64,000 nt of DNA. Origin: Paenibacillus sp. Its GTDB lineage: Bacteria > Bacillota > Bacilli > Paenibacillales > YIM-B00363. The position numbers and the translations under genes are program-made. Under the pieces are notes generated by a model. It did no database searches. It saw nothing but the letters and a program-made list of their open reading frames with translations, and was not told where the DNA came from. Position 1 is the stretch's first letter. Each line of letters opens with the position of its first letter. The stretch spans positions 186,001 to 250,000 of the forward strand of contig NZ_JAPSKE010000007.1 in NCBI RefSeq assembly GCF_031177825.1. The letters are read 5' to 3'. Shown here piece after piece: positions 35,303 through 45,200 of the stretch.

Positions 35303-36278
35303 ATGGGCCGAGGAGGTGGCCGCGGAGCTGAACCGGCGCTTCGGCCGCGCGGTGACGGAGCTGACGGAGATCGATTTGGGCTGGCTCAACGCCAAATGGA
35401 AAGCCGAGACGAGCGAAGGTCCGCTGTTCGTGAAGGTGTACCACCCGGACCGGTATAGGCTGCACGAGCGACCCGAGCGGAGACGCGCGATCGAGACGAC
35501 GCTGCGGCTGCAGCGCGGCTTGCACGAAGCCGGAGCGGCGTGCCCGGCGGTATATGCGCATGAGGGACGGCTGCTGCTGGAGACGCCGTCCGGTCTGCTC
35601 TTCGCGGTGCACGATTGGACGGACGGCGCCACCGTGCGGGCCGGATGCATGAGCGAAGCGCAGATGTACGAGCTCGGCCTAGCGACCGGGCGGATGCACG
35701 AGTGGCTGCGGTCCGCGGCGCCGCTCGAGCAGCCGGTTTGGACGCCGGACAAGTTGGCGTACCTGACCTCGTGGGAATCGAATCGGGAGAACGCGTCGGC
35801 GGCGGGAGACGAGGCGGTGCTGGAGTGGCTGAGCCGATCCCGATCCGTCGTGGAACGACTGGATTTCCGCTCGTTCGACGAGGCGCCGATCGGCTGGCTG
35901 CATTGGGACTTATGGACGGATAACTTATTGTATCGGGGACCGAAGCTCGCCGGCATCGTCGATTTCGACCGGATGACGTTCGCCTACCCGGAGATCGACG
36001 CGGCCCGCGCGGTGTTGTCCGGCGCGTTGTCGGACGGGCGGATGCGGACGGACGCCGTGCGGGCGTTCCTGGATGGGTACCGGGAGCGAACGGCGGCGCC
36101 CCGCGGCATGCTCCCCCGCGCGATGCGCATGATTTATTTGATCGAATCCGCTTGGTGGTATCGGACCGAAATTCGCGTCCAGAGCGAGCTGCGGCAGCTC
36201 TTAGGGCGGTTCATCGAGGAGATGCATTGGATCGAAGCGCATTGGGAGACGTTGTCCGACGAATTGGAAGCGGAATGA
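35280..36278 (+). CDS. Phosphotransferase of the aminoglycoside/choline kinase (APH) family
   Basis: A 332-residue APH-fold kinase. The catalytic loop is LHWDLWTDNLLY (H208, D210, N215), and the magnesium-binding IVDFDRM follows. The N-lobe nucleotide Lys lies in LFVKVYHPD. The start at 35280 overlaps the P-loop gene and is preceded by GGAGGGGG. Members phosphorylate choline, homoserine, hexoses or antibiotics; the longer C-terminal helical region (RMIYLIESAWWYRTEI) fits a metabolic rather than a classical resistance enzyme. Substrate unknown. Confidence 0.87.
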   Translation: MTEATKRRWAEEVAAELNRRFGRAVTELTEIDLGWLNAKWKAETSEGPLFVKVYHPDRYRLHERPERRRAIETTLRLQRGLHEAGAACPAVYAHEGRLLLETPSGLLFAVHDWTDGATVRAGCMSEAQMYELGLATGRMHEWLRSAAPLEQPVWTPDKLAYLTSWESNRENASAAGDEAVLEWLSRSRSVVERLDFRSFDEAPIGWLHWDLWTDNLLYRGPKLAGIVDFDRMTFAYPEIDAARAVLSGALSDGRMRTDAVRAFLDGYRERTAAPRGMLPRAMRMIYLIESAWWYRTEIRVQSELRQLLGRFIEEMHWIEAHWETLSDELEAE

Positions 36279-36634
36279 ATCAAGCGGGGATGATGCGGGC
36301 CTGGAGGCGGAGGTTGTATGCACCGCTAATTCCGTTTCCGTTTAGCCACACCTGTCCAAGCTACGCTTCAGCCATTACGCGCCCGAATTTAGGGAACGTC
36401 AATGTTCTCTATTTTCGCTCCTTTCCTTACATTCGCCTGAATAAGGAATATGAAATCTCCCTATTTCGCTCGAAAGTGTCGCTTCGAACCGGTCCTACTG
36501 CGAATAAGGAACTTTCATGTTCCCTATTAGCCCCTTTTGGCCGTGTTCGTTGAAAATAAGGAACTTTCATGTTCCCTAACCGTCGGTCCCATGGGTTATT
36601 CGCAAGTTCAGCGGAAGTTTCCTCGATCGTAATG
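36279..36634. other. Intergenic region holding a palindromic repeat cluster
   Basis: After the phosphotransferase stop, about 100 bases show nothing recognisable. The four palindromic repeat copies described separately follow, then an AT-rich tail up to the small minus-strand frame. No ribosome binding site or plausible protein was found on either strand here. Confidence 0.5.
36386..36579. repeat. Four-copy palindromic repeat cluster, GGAAC-type
   Basis: The unit AATAAGGAACTTTCATGTTCCCTA occurs twice exactly (36503-36526 and 36555-36578), and twice in degraded form (36386-36413 and 36440-36466). Each copy can fold because GGAAC pairs with GTTCC. Three copies continue into CTATTTCGCTC-like or CTATTAGCCCC sequence. 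The GGAA cores start at 36393, 36445, 36508 and 36560, giving spacings of 52, 63 and 52 bases. No cas gene is near. Confidence 0.8.
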
Positions 36635-36784
36635 CTATGCGAACAAACGAACAGCGCCGTCGTCATTGCCTCTCTTTCGGCAAAACGTGCGGCGCTGTTC
36701 CTTTTTCTTATTCGGTTGCACTTGCGTGATCGGCTTGCGGCGCCATTGGCCGCGATGCGGGTCCAGTCGGATCTGCTTCTTCAT
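36635..36784 (-). CDS. Small basic protein, tentative
   Basis: A 49-residue reading frame with a perfect AGGAGG eight bases before its ATG. The peptide is strongly basic (MKKQIRLDPHRGQWRRKPIT, then QVQPNKKKEQRR). The last third is encoded by an 11-bp inverted repeat that may be a terminator on the other strand, so the C-terminus may not be under protein selection. I recognise no family. The ribosome binding site is the main support. Confidence 0.5.
   Translation of the reverse strand: MKKQIRLDPHRGQWRRKPITQVQPNKKKEQRRTFCRKRGNDDGAVRLFA
36649..36709 (+). terminator. Possible intrinsic terminator with long loop
   Basis: GAACAGCGCCG (36649-36659) pairs perfectly with CGGCGCTGTTC (36690-36700) across a 30-base loop, followed by CTTTTTCTT. 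It overlaps the tentative small minus-strand gene. It could end readthrough from the phosphotransferase operon or be a palindrome of another kind. Confidence 0.45.
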
Positions 36785-36874
36785 ATGGGATTGCCTCCTA
36801 AATGGAATTTCGAACTTTATTGTATCCCCAGACGGGTCGTCCCGGCAAGCAGGGGTAGATTGCCGAATAAAAAT

Positions 36875-36902
36875 TGAGTATACTCATAAATGAGTTAACT
36901 CA
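36875..36902. promoter_or_regulatory. Tandem perfect palindromes, candidate TetR operator
   Basis: TGAGTATACTCA (36875-36886) and TGAGTTAACTCA (36891-36902) are two perfect 12-base palindromes four bases apart. They share TGAGT/ACTCA arms, and lie 22 bases before the membrane protein-TetR operon. Their centres are 16 bases apart. This fits two bound TetR dimers and autoregulation. Confidence 0.72.
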
Positions 36903-36923
36903 TTTATTTGGGGGGGACAGCGG

Positions 36924-37529
36924 ATGCGTAACGCGCCATCGCGCATCGAATGGGAATACGAGGGGAAGCCGGACTTTTCTTCCGGGACGGGGGCGACCCG
37001 CGCGGAGCGGGCGCTGGCGCTCGGCTCGGCCTGCGTCGTTCCGGCCGTCGCGCTTTTGTTGGCATCGACCCGGGATTACGGGTGGAACTGGCTGCAGCTG
37101 GCGGTCGCGCTGGCGCTCGCCTTCGACATCGGCGGCGGGCTCGTCTCGAATACGCTGAATTCATGCAAGCGGTTCTATCACACGCCGCCGAAGCCGAGCG
37201 AAGGGAAGCTGGGCGCCGTATTGAAGCATCCCGTATGGTTCGGCTCTGCGCATGTGCACACGATTCTAGTCGCGCTGCTGTTCGACGCGGATCGATGGGC
37301 AACGTACGGCCTTGTCTGGTATGCGCTGCTGATGCTGTCGGTCGCCGTCGTCCTGCGAACGCCGCTTTACTTGCAGCGGCCGGCGTCGTTCCTGGCGATT
37401 CTGCTGGCGACGCTGATGAACTTCTACGTGATCGAACCGGTACAGGGCTTCGAGTGGCTGGTGCCGCTGCTGTTTATTAAGATCGTATACGGACACATGG
37501 TGAGAGAGGAGCCTTATCGACCGACATGA
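36924..37529 (+). CDS. Multi-pass membrane protein coupled to a TetR regulator
   Basis: A 201-residue protein preceded by GGGGGGGAC. About five hydrophobic spans (near 33-48, 54-72, 100-116, 124-140, 146-162). A conserved-looking polar segment NTLNSCKRFYHTPPKPSEGKL lies in a cytoplasmic or outer loop, with His residues in GSAHVHTIL. I do not recognise the family. Its stop overlaps the start of the TetR gene (ATGA), and both follow a twin palindrome, so it is probably controlled by that regulator. Confidence 0.78.
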   Translation: MRNAPSRIEWEYEGKPDFSSGTGATRAERALALGSACVVPAVALLLASTRDYGWNWLQLAVALALAFDIGGGLVSNTLNSCKRFYHTPPKPSEGKLGAVLKHPVWFGSAHVHTILVALLFDADRWATYGLVWYALLMLSVAVVLRTPLYLQRPASFLAILLATLMNFYVIEPVQGFEWLVPLLFIKIVYGHMVREEPYRPT

Positions 37530-38149
37530 GCTTACGCGAGAAGAAGAAGGAAGAGACGAAAACGAGACTGCTGGCGGCGGCGCGAACGGCGTTCGCAGAG
37601 CGAGGCTATGCGGCCGCGAAAACATCGGACATCGCGAAGGCGGTCGGCATCGCGGAAGGGACGCTGTTTAACTACTTCCCGACGAAGGCGGAGCTGTTCC
37701 TCGCGGCGATGCTGCCGCCTCCGTCCGAGGCTCAGGTGACGCCCGCGCCGCCGCCGGAGCCGGACCCGGACCCTGCCGGGTGGGCGGCGGCGGCGGCGGC
37801 CATCGTCGGCGCGAATTTGCGGGGGCTCGCGGAGATGGAGAAGCCGCTGCAGCGGGAGTTCCTGGCGCTGTTTTACGGCGCGCGCCCCGCGGAGGTCGCG
37901 GGCTTGACGGCGTTCGACCGGCGCCTGGCGGACCAGGTCGGGGCGTTCTTCGCGAAGCGGAAGGCGGAACTCCCCGCCGAGCTGCGGACGTTCGACGCCG
38001 CGCTTGCGGCGGAATGCGTCTGCGGGCTGACGCTCGCGGCGTACTCCGTCTTCCTTATGGACGATACAAGATCGTACCCGGAGATGCTGAACGAATTGCG
38101 CCGTCAATTCGAATTCGTCCTCGTCGGACATGTACCGGGCGGCCGCTGA
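37526..38149 (+). CDS. TetR family transcriptional regulator
   Basis: A 207-residue repressor. The helix-turn-helix covers residues 12-55 (RLLAAARTAFAERGYAAAKT, then SDIAKAVGIAEGTLFNYFPTK), typical of TetR. The ligand-binding half is unusual in starting with a Pro/Ala-rich linker (PPPSEAQVTPAPPPEPDPDP) and ends with a hydrophobic dimer helix. It is translated with the upstream membrane protein and probably binds the two palindromes before that gene. Ligand unknown. Confidence 0.9.
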   Translation: MSLREKKKEETKTRLLAAARTAFAERGYAAAKTSDIAKAVGIAEGTLFNYFPTKAELFLAAMLPPPSEAQVTPAPPPEPDPDPAGWAAAAAAIVGANLRGLAEMEKPLQREFLALFYGARPAEVAGLTAFDRRLADQVGAFFAKRKAELPAELRTFDAALAAECVCGLTLAAYSVFLMDDTRSYPEMLNELRRQFEFVLVGHVPGGR

Positions 38150-38460
38150 CTCCAGCGGCTCGCTTCTCCGATAGCCCCCCTCCCCGATTCGACAAACTAT
38201 CCGAAATTACGACAGGATTCCCCATATTTTTCCCAAGATCCATAATAAGTCTATTAATCCTAGGTTATTGACTGCGTTTTCAATGATTCGTAATATAATT
38301 ATGAACCAGATGTGAACCAATTTATAGTATTAATGTTTTTGTGGTGTTATGTTCCACGAGTTGAGAACCAGAAGGAAACCAACGGAGGTGATCGAGGAAG
38401 GGGAATCGATCGACGGCAATGGCTTCGAACGGATAAACGAATACGAAAGGAGGGATTTCC
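38150..38460. other. AT-rich promoter region of the cohesin operon
   Basis: This 311-base gap holds the AT-rich sequence around the probable promoter at 38268-38296 and a leader of about 160 bases. GAACCA recurs in the leader (near 38303, 38314 and 38364). A GAAAGGAGG site ends it. Frames within it lack starts with ribosome binding sites. I see no other gene. Confidence 0.5.
38268..38296 (+). promoter_or_regulatory. Probable sigma-A promoter of the cohesin/dockerin operon
   Basis: TTGACT (38268-38273) is separated by 17 bases from TAATAT (38291-38296) in a conspicuously AT-rich island. It is about 165 bases upstream of the first cohesin gene. Confidence 0.45.
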
Positions 38461-39033
38461 TTGGCGAAAAAGGCATGGCCCGCGCTGCTTCTATGGATCG
38501 CGATCGGCCTTGCGCTGTTCGCGGCCGTCGCTTCGGCCCGTACCGAGACGGCGGAGGCGGTGCTGACGGCATCGAAGGACAAGGTCAAGGCGGGGGACGC
38601 CGTGACGGTGACGGTCGCGGTCAAGCGCGTCGCCGACTTGTACGGCGTGCAGTTCGCGTTGTCGTACGATCCCGAGAAGCTGGAGCTTCAGTCGAGCAAG
38701 GTGTCGGATGCGTATAGTCATTTTCAGAATGGATGCGAATCTTGCGAGGAAGGGGAAACTCCGATCTATCCGCTGCTTCGCAAGAAGATGGCGGACACCG
38801 AGTACAAGGCTCGGGTTCCATTGATGACGTTCGTCTTCGAAGCGAAGGAGGAAGGAGACGCGCGAATCGAGCTGCGGAGCTTGAAAGGCGTGTCCACAGC
38901 GACGTACGTGAACGCGGCCGGGTACAACGATCTCGTGCCGGTCGCGATGCAAGAGGTCGAACCGCTGACGATCGAGGTGACAAAAGGCGGCAATCGCAAT
39001 GGAAACGGCAATGGCAAAGGGAATGGAAAATGA
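38461..39033 (+). CDS. Secreted stand-alone cohesin-domain protein
   Basis: A 190-residue exported protein with a TTG start after AAAGGAGGG. Signal peptide ALLLWIAIGLALFAAVASA (cut near residue 29), then one cohesin domain (33-170): DKVKAGDAVTVTVAVKRV, then YGVQFALSYDPEKLEL, the standard cohesin beta-strand order. A tail of Gly/Asn/Lys repeats (NRNGNGNGKGNGK) follows. Cohesins bind dockerins; the two next genes each end in a dockerin, so this could be their partner. No sortase motif or S-layer domain is visible, so it would be released or held by charge. Confidence 0.85.
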   Translation: MAKKAWPALLLWIAIGLALFAAVASARTETAEAVLTASKDKVKAGDAVTVTVAVKRVADLYGVQFALSYDPEKLELQSSKVSDAYSHFQNGCESCEEGETPIYPLLRKKMADTEYKARVPLMTFVFEAKEEGDARIELRSLKGVSTATYVNAAGYNDLVPVAMQEVEPLTIEVTKGGNRNGNGNGKGNGK

Positions 39034-39046
39034 AAGGAGCGCGACG

Positions 39047-42000
39047 ATGAACGCAACGATGAACTCATTTCGAATTTCTAGATTTTCCGCGATCGTTCTG
39101 ACCGCCGCCATGCTGCTCTCCGTCCTGTACGTCCCGAAGGCGAAGGCGGCCACGGGGACCGGGACCGAATACGGCGCGCCGGTCGAAGTTGCGACGCCGA
39201 TTCAATCGGCGACGTCCATCGCGATTTACGACAGCGTCGTCGGTACGGAGGACGGGGCCAACGTGATCTATACGACGCTGTCGGGCGAGCCGGCGCAGTT
39301 CGCCGTCATCGACCTGGATACGTACGAGGTCGTCAGAGCGTTGCCGTTGCCGGAAGGCAAGGACGTCTGGTCTCACGTCATCGCGCCGGACGGCAGCGTC
39401 TACGCCGCATCGAGCGGCGGCAGACTGTACCGGTATTCGCCGCAGACGAAGGCGATCGAGGAGCTCGGCGTCATTCGCGCCGGCGAAACCGCGATCTACG
39501 GTCTTAGCGTCGATGAAGCGGGCAACGTCTACGGAGGCACGTATCCGAACGCGATCGTATGGAAATACGATCCGGCGACGAAGTTGTTCAGCGACTACGG
39601 GCGCATGTCCGAGACGGCGAACTACGTGCGCTCGCTCGCGTACCACGACGGCTCGCTGTACGCGGGGCTCGGCGCGTCCGGCAAGCTGTTGAAGCTGAAC
39701 CCGGCGACGGGCGAGAAGACGGACATTCCGCTGCCGACCGTCACGGGCGTCACGTACGGCAATTATCCGTTCGTCTATCAGCTGGACGTCGTGGACGATT
39801 ATTTGTTCGCGCATCTGAGCGGCGGCGGCATCAGCACGTTGATCGCTTACGACACGGTCCAGCAGACGTGGCGACCGGAGCAGTTCCCGGGCTTCCACGG
39901 CAACCGCGTCTCGCCGCCGATGAACGGCAAGGCGTATTTCAAGCGGAACGCGTCGGGCGGCAACAGGCTGGTCGAGCTCGATCTCGCGACGTTCCAGACG
40001 CGGGACACGGCCATGGTGCAGGACTTCTCGATGAAGGGCGGCGGCTGGGCGTCGATTCCGAACGATCCGCTCCTGCCGGGACCGACGCTCGTCAACATGC
40101 GTTTCGACGGCAAGGTCGGCTTCTTCAATATCGAGACGGAGAAGTACTACGAGAAGCCGGCCATCGTGGAGGGCCGGGCGATTCCGATTCACGCGCTGGA
40201 AAAGGGCTCCGACGGACGCCTCTACATGAGCGGCTATCCGGGCGGCTCCGCGGCGATCTACGACCCCGCGACGGGACGAACGACCGTCCTCCCGATGGGT
40301 CAGGCGGAAAGCATCGGGCAAGTCGGCGACATCGTCATGTTCAATACGTACCCGAAGGCGAACATCTACGGACTGGACGTTACGAAGCCGATCGACGCCT
40401 CCAATCCGACGAAGCTGTTCGCGATCGGAGAGGAGCAGGACCGTCCGTACGTCAATATTACGGTAGGCGACAAGATGTATTTGGGCACGATCCCGGACTA
40501 CGGCAAGCTCGGCGGCGCGCTCGTCGAATACGACGCCGCGACGAAGGAATACCGAGTGTTCCGCAACGTCGTGCAAGACCAGAGCATCGTAGGCTTGGCG
40601 CATAAGGACGGCAAGATTTACGGATCGACGAGCATCTTGGGCGGACTCGACTCCGATCCGACGTCTGCGGCGGCCAAGGTGTTCGTATGGGACGCGGCGA
40701 CGAAGCAGAAGCTCGCCGAGTTTTCGCCGAGCCTTCCCGGCAAGGCGCCGACGATGATCAGCGGCCTGACGTTCGGGCCGGACGGCTTGCTCTGGGCCGC
40801 GGCGAACGGGACGATCTTCGCGGTGAATCCGGATACGCAGCAAGTCGTAAAGAGCAAGGAGATTTATCCGAACGTCGTCGATTACGGCATGTGGCGTCCG
40901 ATTCATCTTCGTTGGGGCACCGACGGATTGCTGTACACGGATTTGTACGGCAAGCTGACGGTCGTCGACCCGGATACGCTGGAATTCGACTCGTTAGGGA
41001 TCAACACGCCGCTGTTTACGATCGGCGACGATAACGACATCTATTACGCAAGCTCGACGAAGCTGATGAAAATTCCGGTCACGCAGCGAAGCGCCGAGCC
41101 GCCGGCGGAGCCGGCGCTGAACGTCTTCAACGGCAGCTTCGAGCGACCGCTCTCGGGCGGAGCGATTCCGGGCTGGAGCAATATTTTGGCGCCTTCGGCG
41201 AACACTTCGTTCTCGCTAAGCGAAGAGCAAGCGTTCAGCGGCAGCCACAGCCTCAAGGTGACGGATACGATGACGAACGAATCGATCGCCGTCGGCAGCG
41301 AGCCGATTCCGGTGCTGCCGAACGAGGCATACACCGCGTCCGTGCAGCTGTACATCGACGCCGGACGGACCAGCTTCCTCGCGCGCTTCTACGACGCGAA
41401 CGGCGTCCAGACGGGAGGCGACCTGATTCAGCACGTGACGACGGGGCTCGATCAGTGGCAAGAGATCAAGCTGACGGGTACGGCGCCGGCGAACGCGGCG
41501 ACGATCCGAGTGTTCGCCTCGGTATCGCTGTTGTACACGACGACGTCGTATTACGATCACTTCGACGTGACGGGCAAGTTCCCGGGCGAAGACGCCGCCG
41601 CCGGCGCGTTCCGGCTCGCCGTTCCGACGGATACGGTGCAGGAAGGCGCCATCCTGCCGGTGACGGTGCAGGCGGAGCACGCGAACGAGCTGTACGCGGC
41701 CAAAGCGGTCGTCACGTACGACCCCGCGCGCTTCGCGGCGGAGGACGCATCGATCGGCGACGGCTTCAAGAACGGCCAAGAGACGTTCTTCCAATTCGAC
41801 GCGGAGACGCCGGGCGTCGTGCGGCTGATCGCGACGCACACGGGCGACCGCTCCGTGAGCGGCGACCTCGTCGACATCGCGACGATCCGCCTCCGCGCGC
41901 TGACGGAGGGCGACTCGGCGATTACGCTGACGACGGCCTCGGAGCTGGCGAAGATCGACGCCGACGAGACGGGCGAGACGGTGTCGCCGGAGCAGCCGAT

Positions 42001-42187
42001 CGCCGCGCAGGTGAAGATCGTGAAGGACTTCCGCGACGTCGATCAAGACGGCAAGGTCGACCTCGCCGACTTGGTGGCCGTGGCGAAGCGCGTCGGCGGC
42101 GCCTACGATGCGAAGTACGACGTCAATCGCGACGGGAAGATCGACGTCGCGGACGTCGCGCTCGTCGCGATGGGAACGCTCGAATAA
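39047..42187 (+). CDS. Secreted beta-propeller protein with CBM-like, cohesin and dockerin domains
   Basis: A 1046-residue exported protein. The ATG at 39047 follows AAAGGAG; the upstream frame start lies in the previous gene. The signal peptide runs through about residue 35 (YVPKAKAA). Residues 40-685 contain repeated propeller blades (DGSVYAASSGGRLYRYSP, GNVYGGTYPNAIVWKYDP, GRLYMSGYPGG, GKIYGSTSILGG). A galactose-binding-like domain (about 690-835, NGSFERPLSGGAIPGW) precedes a cohesin domain (854-988, YAAKAVVTYDPARF). A type I dockerin ends the chain (997-1046) with two Ca-binding loops, DVDQDGKVDLAD and DVNRDGKIDVAD. Having both cohesin and dockerin in one chain allows chain assembly. The substrate is unknown; the propeller shows no catalytic motif I know. 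Confidence 0.88.
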   Translation: MNATMNSFRISRFSAIVLTAAMLLSVLYVPKAKAATGTGTEYGAPVEVATPIQSATSIAIYDSVVGTEDGANVIYTTLSGEPAQFAVIDLDTYEVVRALPLPEGKDVWSHVIAPDGSVYAASSGGRLYRYSPQTKAIEELGVIRAGETAIYGLSVDEAGNVYGGTYPNAIVWKYDPATKLFSDYGRMSETANYVRSLAYHDGSLYAGLGASGKLLKLNPATGEKTDIPLPTVTGVTYGNYPFVYQLDVVDDYLFAHLSGGGISTLIAYDTVQQTWRPEQFPGFHGNRVSPPMNGKAYFKRNASGGNRLVELDLATFQTRDTAMVQDFSMKGGGWASIPNDPLLPGPTLVNMRFDGKVGFFNIETEKYYEKPAIVEGRAIPIHALEKGSDGRLYMSGYPGGSAAIYDPATGRTTVLPMGQAESIGQVGDIVMFNTYPKANIYGLDVTKPIDASNPTKLFAIGEEQDRPYVNITVGDKMYLGTIPDYGKLGGALVEYDAATKEYRVFRNVVQDQSIVGLAHKDGKIYGSTSILGGLDSDPTSAAAKVFVWDAATKQKLAEFSPSLPGKAPTMISGLTFGPDGLLWAAANGTIFAVNPDTQQVVKSKEIYPNVVDYGMWRPIHLRWGTDGLLYTDLYGKLTVVDPDTLEFDSLGINTPLFTIGDDNDIYYASSTKLMKIPVTQRSAEPPAEPALNVFNGSFERPLSGGAIPGWSNILAPSANTSFSLSEEQAFSGSHSLKVTDTMTNESIAVGSEPIPVLPNEAYTASVQLYIDAGRTSFLARFYDANGVQTGGDLIQHVTTGLDQWQEIKLTGTAPANAATIRVFASVSLLYTTTSYYDHFDVTGKFPGEDAAAGAFRLAVPTDTVQEGAILPVTVQAEHANELYAAKAVVTYDPARFAAEDASIGDGFKNGQETFFQFDAETPGVVRLIATHTGDRSVSGDLVDIATIRLRALTEGDSAITLTTASELAKIDADETGETVSPEQPIAAQVKIVKDFRDVDQDGKVDLADLVAVAKRVGGAYDAKYDVNRDGKIDVADVALVAMGTLE

Positions 42188-42203
42188 CGAAGGAGGAAGC
42201 GGC

Positions 42204-45200
42204 ATGACGCGAAACAAGATTCGATTCGCGGCGGCGTTCGTCGCCGGCGCGCTGCTCGCGACCTCGCTGCTTCCGTCCGCGGCTCCGGCGGCTCAGGCCG
42301 CCGGGTCCTTGGGCGGGAAGCGGTTCGGCGAGCCGGTCAGCGTAAGCGTTCCGATTACGAGAGTGTCGATCAACGACGCAGTCTTCGGCATGGAGGACGG
42401 GAAGGAGACGGCTTATACGACGGTGACGTCGGAGAACGCCATTTTCAACGTGATCGACGTTCGGTCCAATACGCTGCTGCGCGCCATCGAGCTGACCGGA
42501 ATGCACACGACGTGGCGCCATGCGATCGCGCCCGACGGTACGGTGTATATCGCGGGCACGACGTCCGGCAATACGCCGGTGCTGTGGAGCTACTCTCCGG
42601 TCACGAAGCAGGCGACGAATCACGGCGATCCGGCGCCCGGCGAGAAATCGCTCTGGGCGATGACGACGGACGAGCGCGGCAATGTGTACGGGGGCACGTT
42701 CCAGAGCGGCAAGGTGTTCAAGTTCGACCCGGTCGCGAAGACGTTCCGGGATTACGGCTCGATGGTGGCGGGTCAAGAATACGTGCGTTCGATGGCGTAC
42801 TACGAAGGGCACGTCTACGCGGGCATCGGGACGACCGGAGCGGTCGTAAAGCTGAACGTCGACACCGGCGAGAAGACGGTCATCTCGGACCCGGTGGCGG
42901 GCATTCTCGGCGTCGCGCCGGCCGACGTGCCGTTCGCGTACGATATGGCCGAGGTGGACGGCTACTTGCTGGTGCGTTTCGCCGGCAACGTGAACGAGCT
43001 GCTCATTTACGATTTGGCAAATGAAACCTGGCTCCCCCACAGAATCGGCCGGCAGCTCGGCGGCGCGGTGTTCGGCTGGAACGAGCTGGAGTCTAGGGAC
43101 GGCAAGCTGTACTTGATCGTGAACCGCCAGCTGGCGGAAATCGACCTGACGACGTTCCAAGCGCGTTCCACCGGCATCAGCTTCGGCAGCTCGCTGCGCG
43201 GCGCGGAGTGGATCGCGTTCCCGGACGACCCGCAGCTCCCGGGCGAGTCGATCGTCACGATGACGAGCGACGGCAAGACGGTCGTCATGAACCCGGCGAC
43301 CGGGGTACGGAAGGAACGGCCTTCCGTCGTCGCGGGCGCGCCGAATCCGCTGCATCAGCTGGAGCCGGGACCGGACGGCAAGCTGTATATGAGCGGCTAC
43401 CCGGGCGGCCTCGGGGCCGTGTACGACCCGGTGACGGACAGTAAGGTCAACTTCTCGATCGGCCAGGCCGAAGGCATCGTCGCGCTCGGCGACTACATGT
43501 ACTACGGCGTGTATCCGGGCGGATTGATGTATCGCAGCAAGATCGGCCCGGGGGCGCCGGTCGCTCAGCAGCTGTTCACCATCGGCTCGGACCAAGACCG
43601 TCCGTACATGATGACGACGGGGGCCGGCAAGCTGATGATCGGGACGATCCCGACGTACGGCAAGCTGGGCGGCGCGCTGACGATATACGATCCGGCGACC
43701 GGCGAGAAGAAGGTGTACGCGAACGTCATCCACAATCAGAGCATCACGGGTCTCGTCTATCGGGACGGCCTCATCTACGGCGGGTCCAACATCTACGGCG
43801 GCCTCGGCGTAACGCCGACGGAGACGGAAGCGAAGCTGTTCGTGTGGGACGTCGCCGCGGAAAAGAAGGTGGCGGAGTTCACGCTCGACATCCCGGAGCT
43901 CGACAAGCCGCCGATGATTACCGGCCTTACGATCGGTCCGGACGGCATGGTGTGGGGCAATGCGGACGGGGTCGTTTTCAAGATGGATCCTTCCACTTAT
44001 GAAATCGTCGACTACAAAAATATTTATCCGGACGTGAAAAACTACGGCTTCTGGCGTCCGTACCACCCGCGCTGGGGCGAGGACGGCCTCCTGTACGTCG
44101 ATCTCGCGGACCGGATGACGGTCGTCGATCCGGAGACGATGGACTTCGTGCAGCTGACGCCGAACGGGCAGGAAATCAACTTTATGGCGATCGCTGCGGA
44201 CGCAAGCGGCATAGAGCAGATCTACTACACGGCGGGCGCGCATCTGATGAAAATTCCGGTGGCGAACGACGGCGGCGGCCCGACCGATCCGGTCGAACGG
44301 GACATCCCGGTGACGAACGGCGGCTTCGAGACGACCGGCGGCGGAACGATTCCCGGCTGGACGAATCCGTATCCGAACGGCCTCGCCTTCGGCGTAACGG
44401 ACGAGAAGAGTCGTTCGGGCGCGCGCAGCGCGAAAATCGCGGATGCGTCCCGGGAGGCTTCGGGCGGATTGTTGAGCGATCCGATTGCAGTAAAATCTGG
44501 AAAAACGTATACCGCTAGTGTTAATATCAATATGACGGAAGGCGATCCGGACGATGCGGCGCTGATGCTGTATTTCTACGACGCGGCCGGCAAGGAGCTC
44601 GGGTATGCGTTCAGCTTGCTCGGCAGCGACGTCCCGAACCAGTGGCACAACGTCGAGGTGACGGGCGTTGCGCCGGCGGAGGCCGCTCAGGCCCGCATCA
44701 TGCTGTACAGCTCTCGATGGAATGTGATCACCGCCTATTACGACGACGTTACGCTGCGTTCCCCTGACGACTTGGGCGACGCCGACGGCGCGCCGGGCAA
44801 GCTGGCGCTCGCGTTGAACGATTCGGCCGGCACGAAGACGCGGCCGGTGACGCTCGACGTCGTCGCGGAGGAGACGGATCGGCTGTATGCCGCGAAGCTT
44901 TCGCTCGCCTTCGATCCGGCTTCCTTTACGCTGGAGTCGGTCGTCGAAGGGGAAGCGCTGGCGAACGGCGGAGGCTACTTGACCTGGAAGCAGGACGGGG
45001 GCAAGGCGACGGTCGTCGCGACGAAGGTCGGCGACGGCGAGATCGGCGACGGCGACGTCGTCGCGAGCCTGACGTTCCGCCCGACGGGCAAGACCGGGGC
45101 GTCCTCGTTCGCGCTGCTCGGCGGCGAATCGACGCTCGCGCGGGACGACGCGGAGACGACCGGCGCGTTGTTCGCGCTCGGTTCGGATGTCGTTGCCGCA

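Noticed and set aside
38349..38717. Alternative 122-codon frame across the cohesin gene start
   Set aside because: It is out of frame with the signal peptide and cohesin domain and has Arg/Gly-rich shadow composition.
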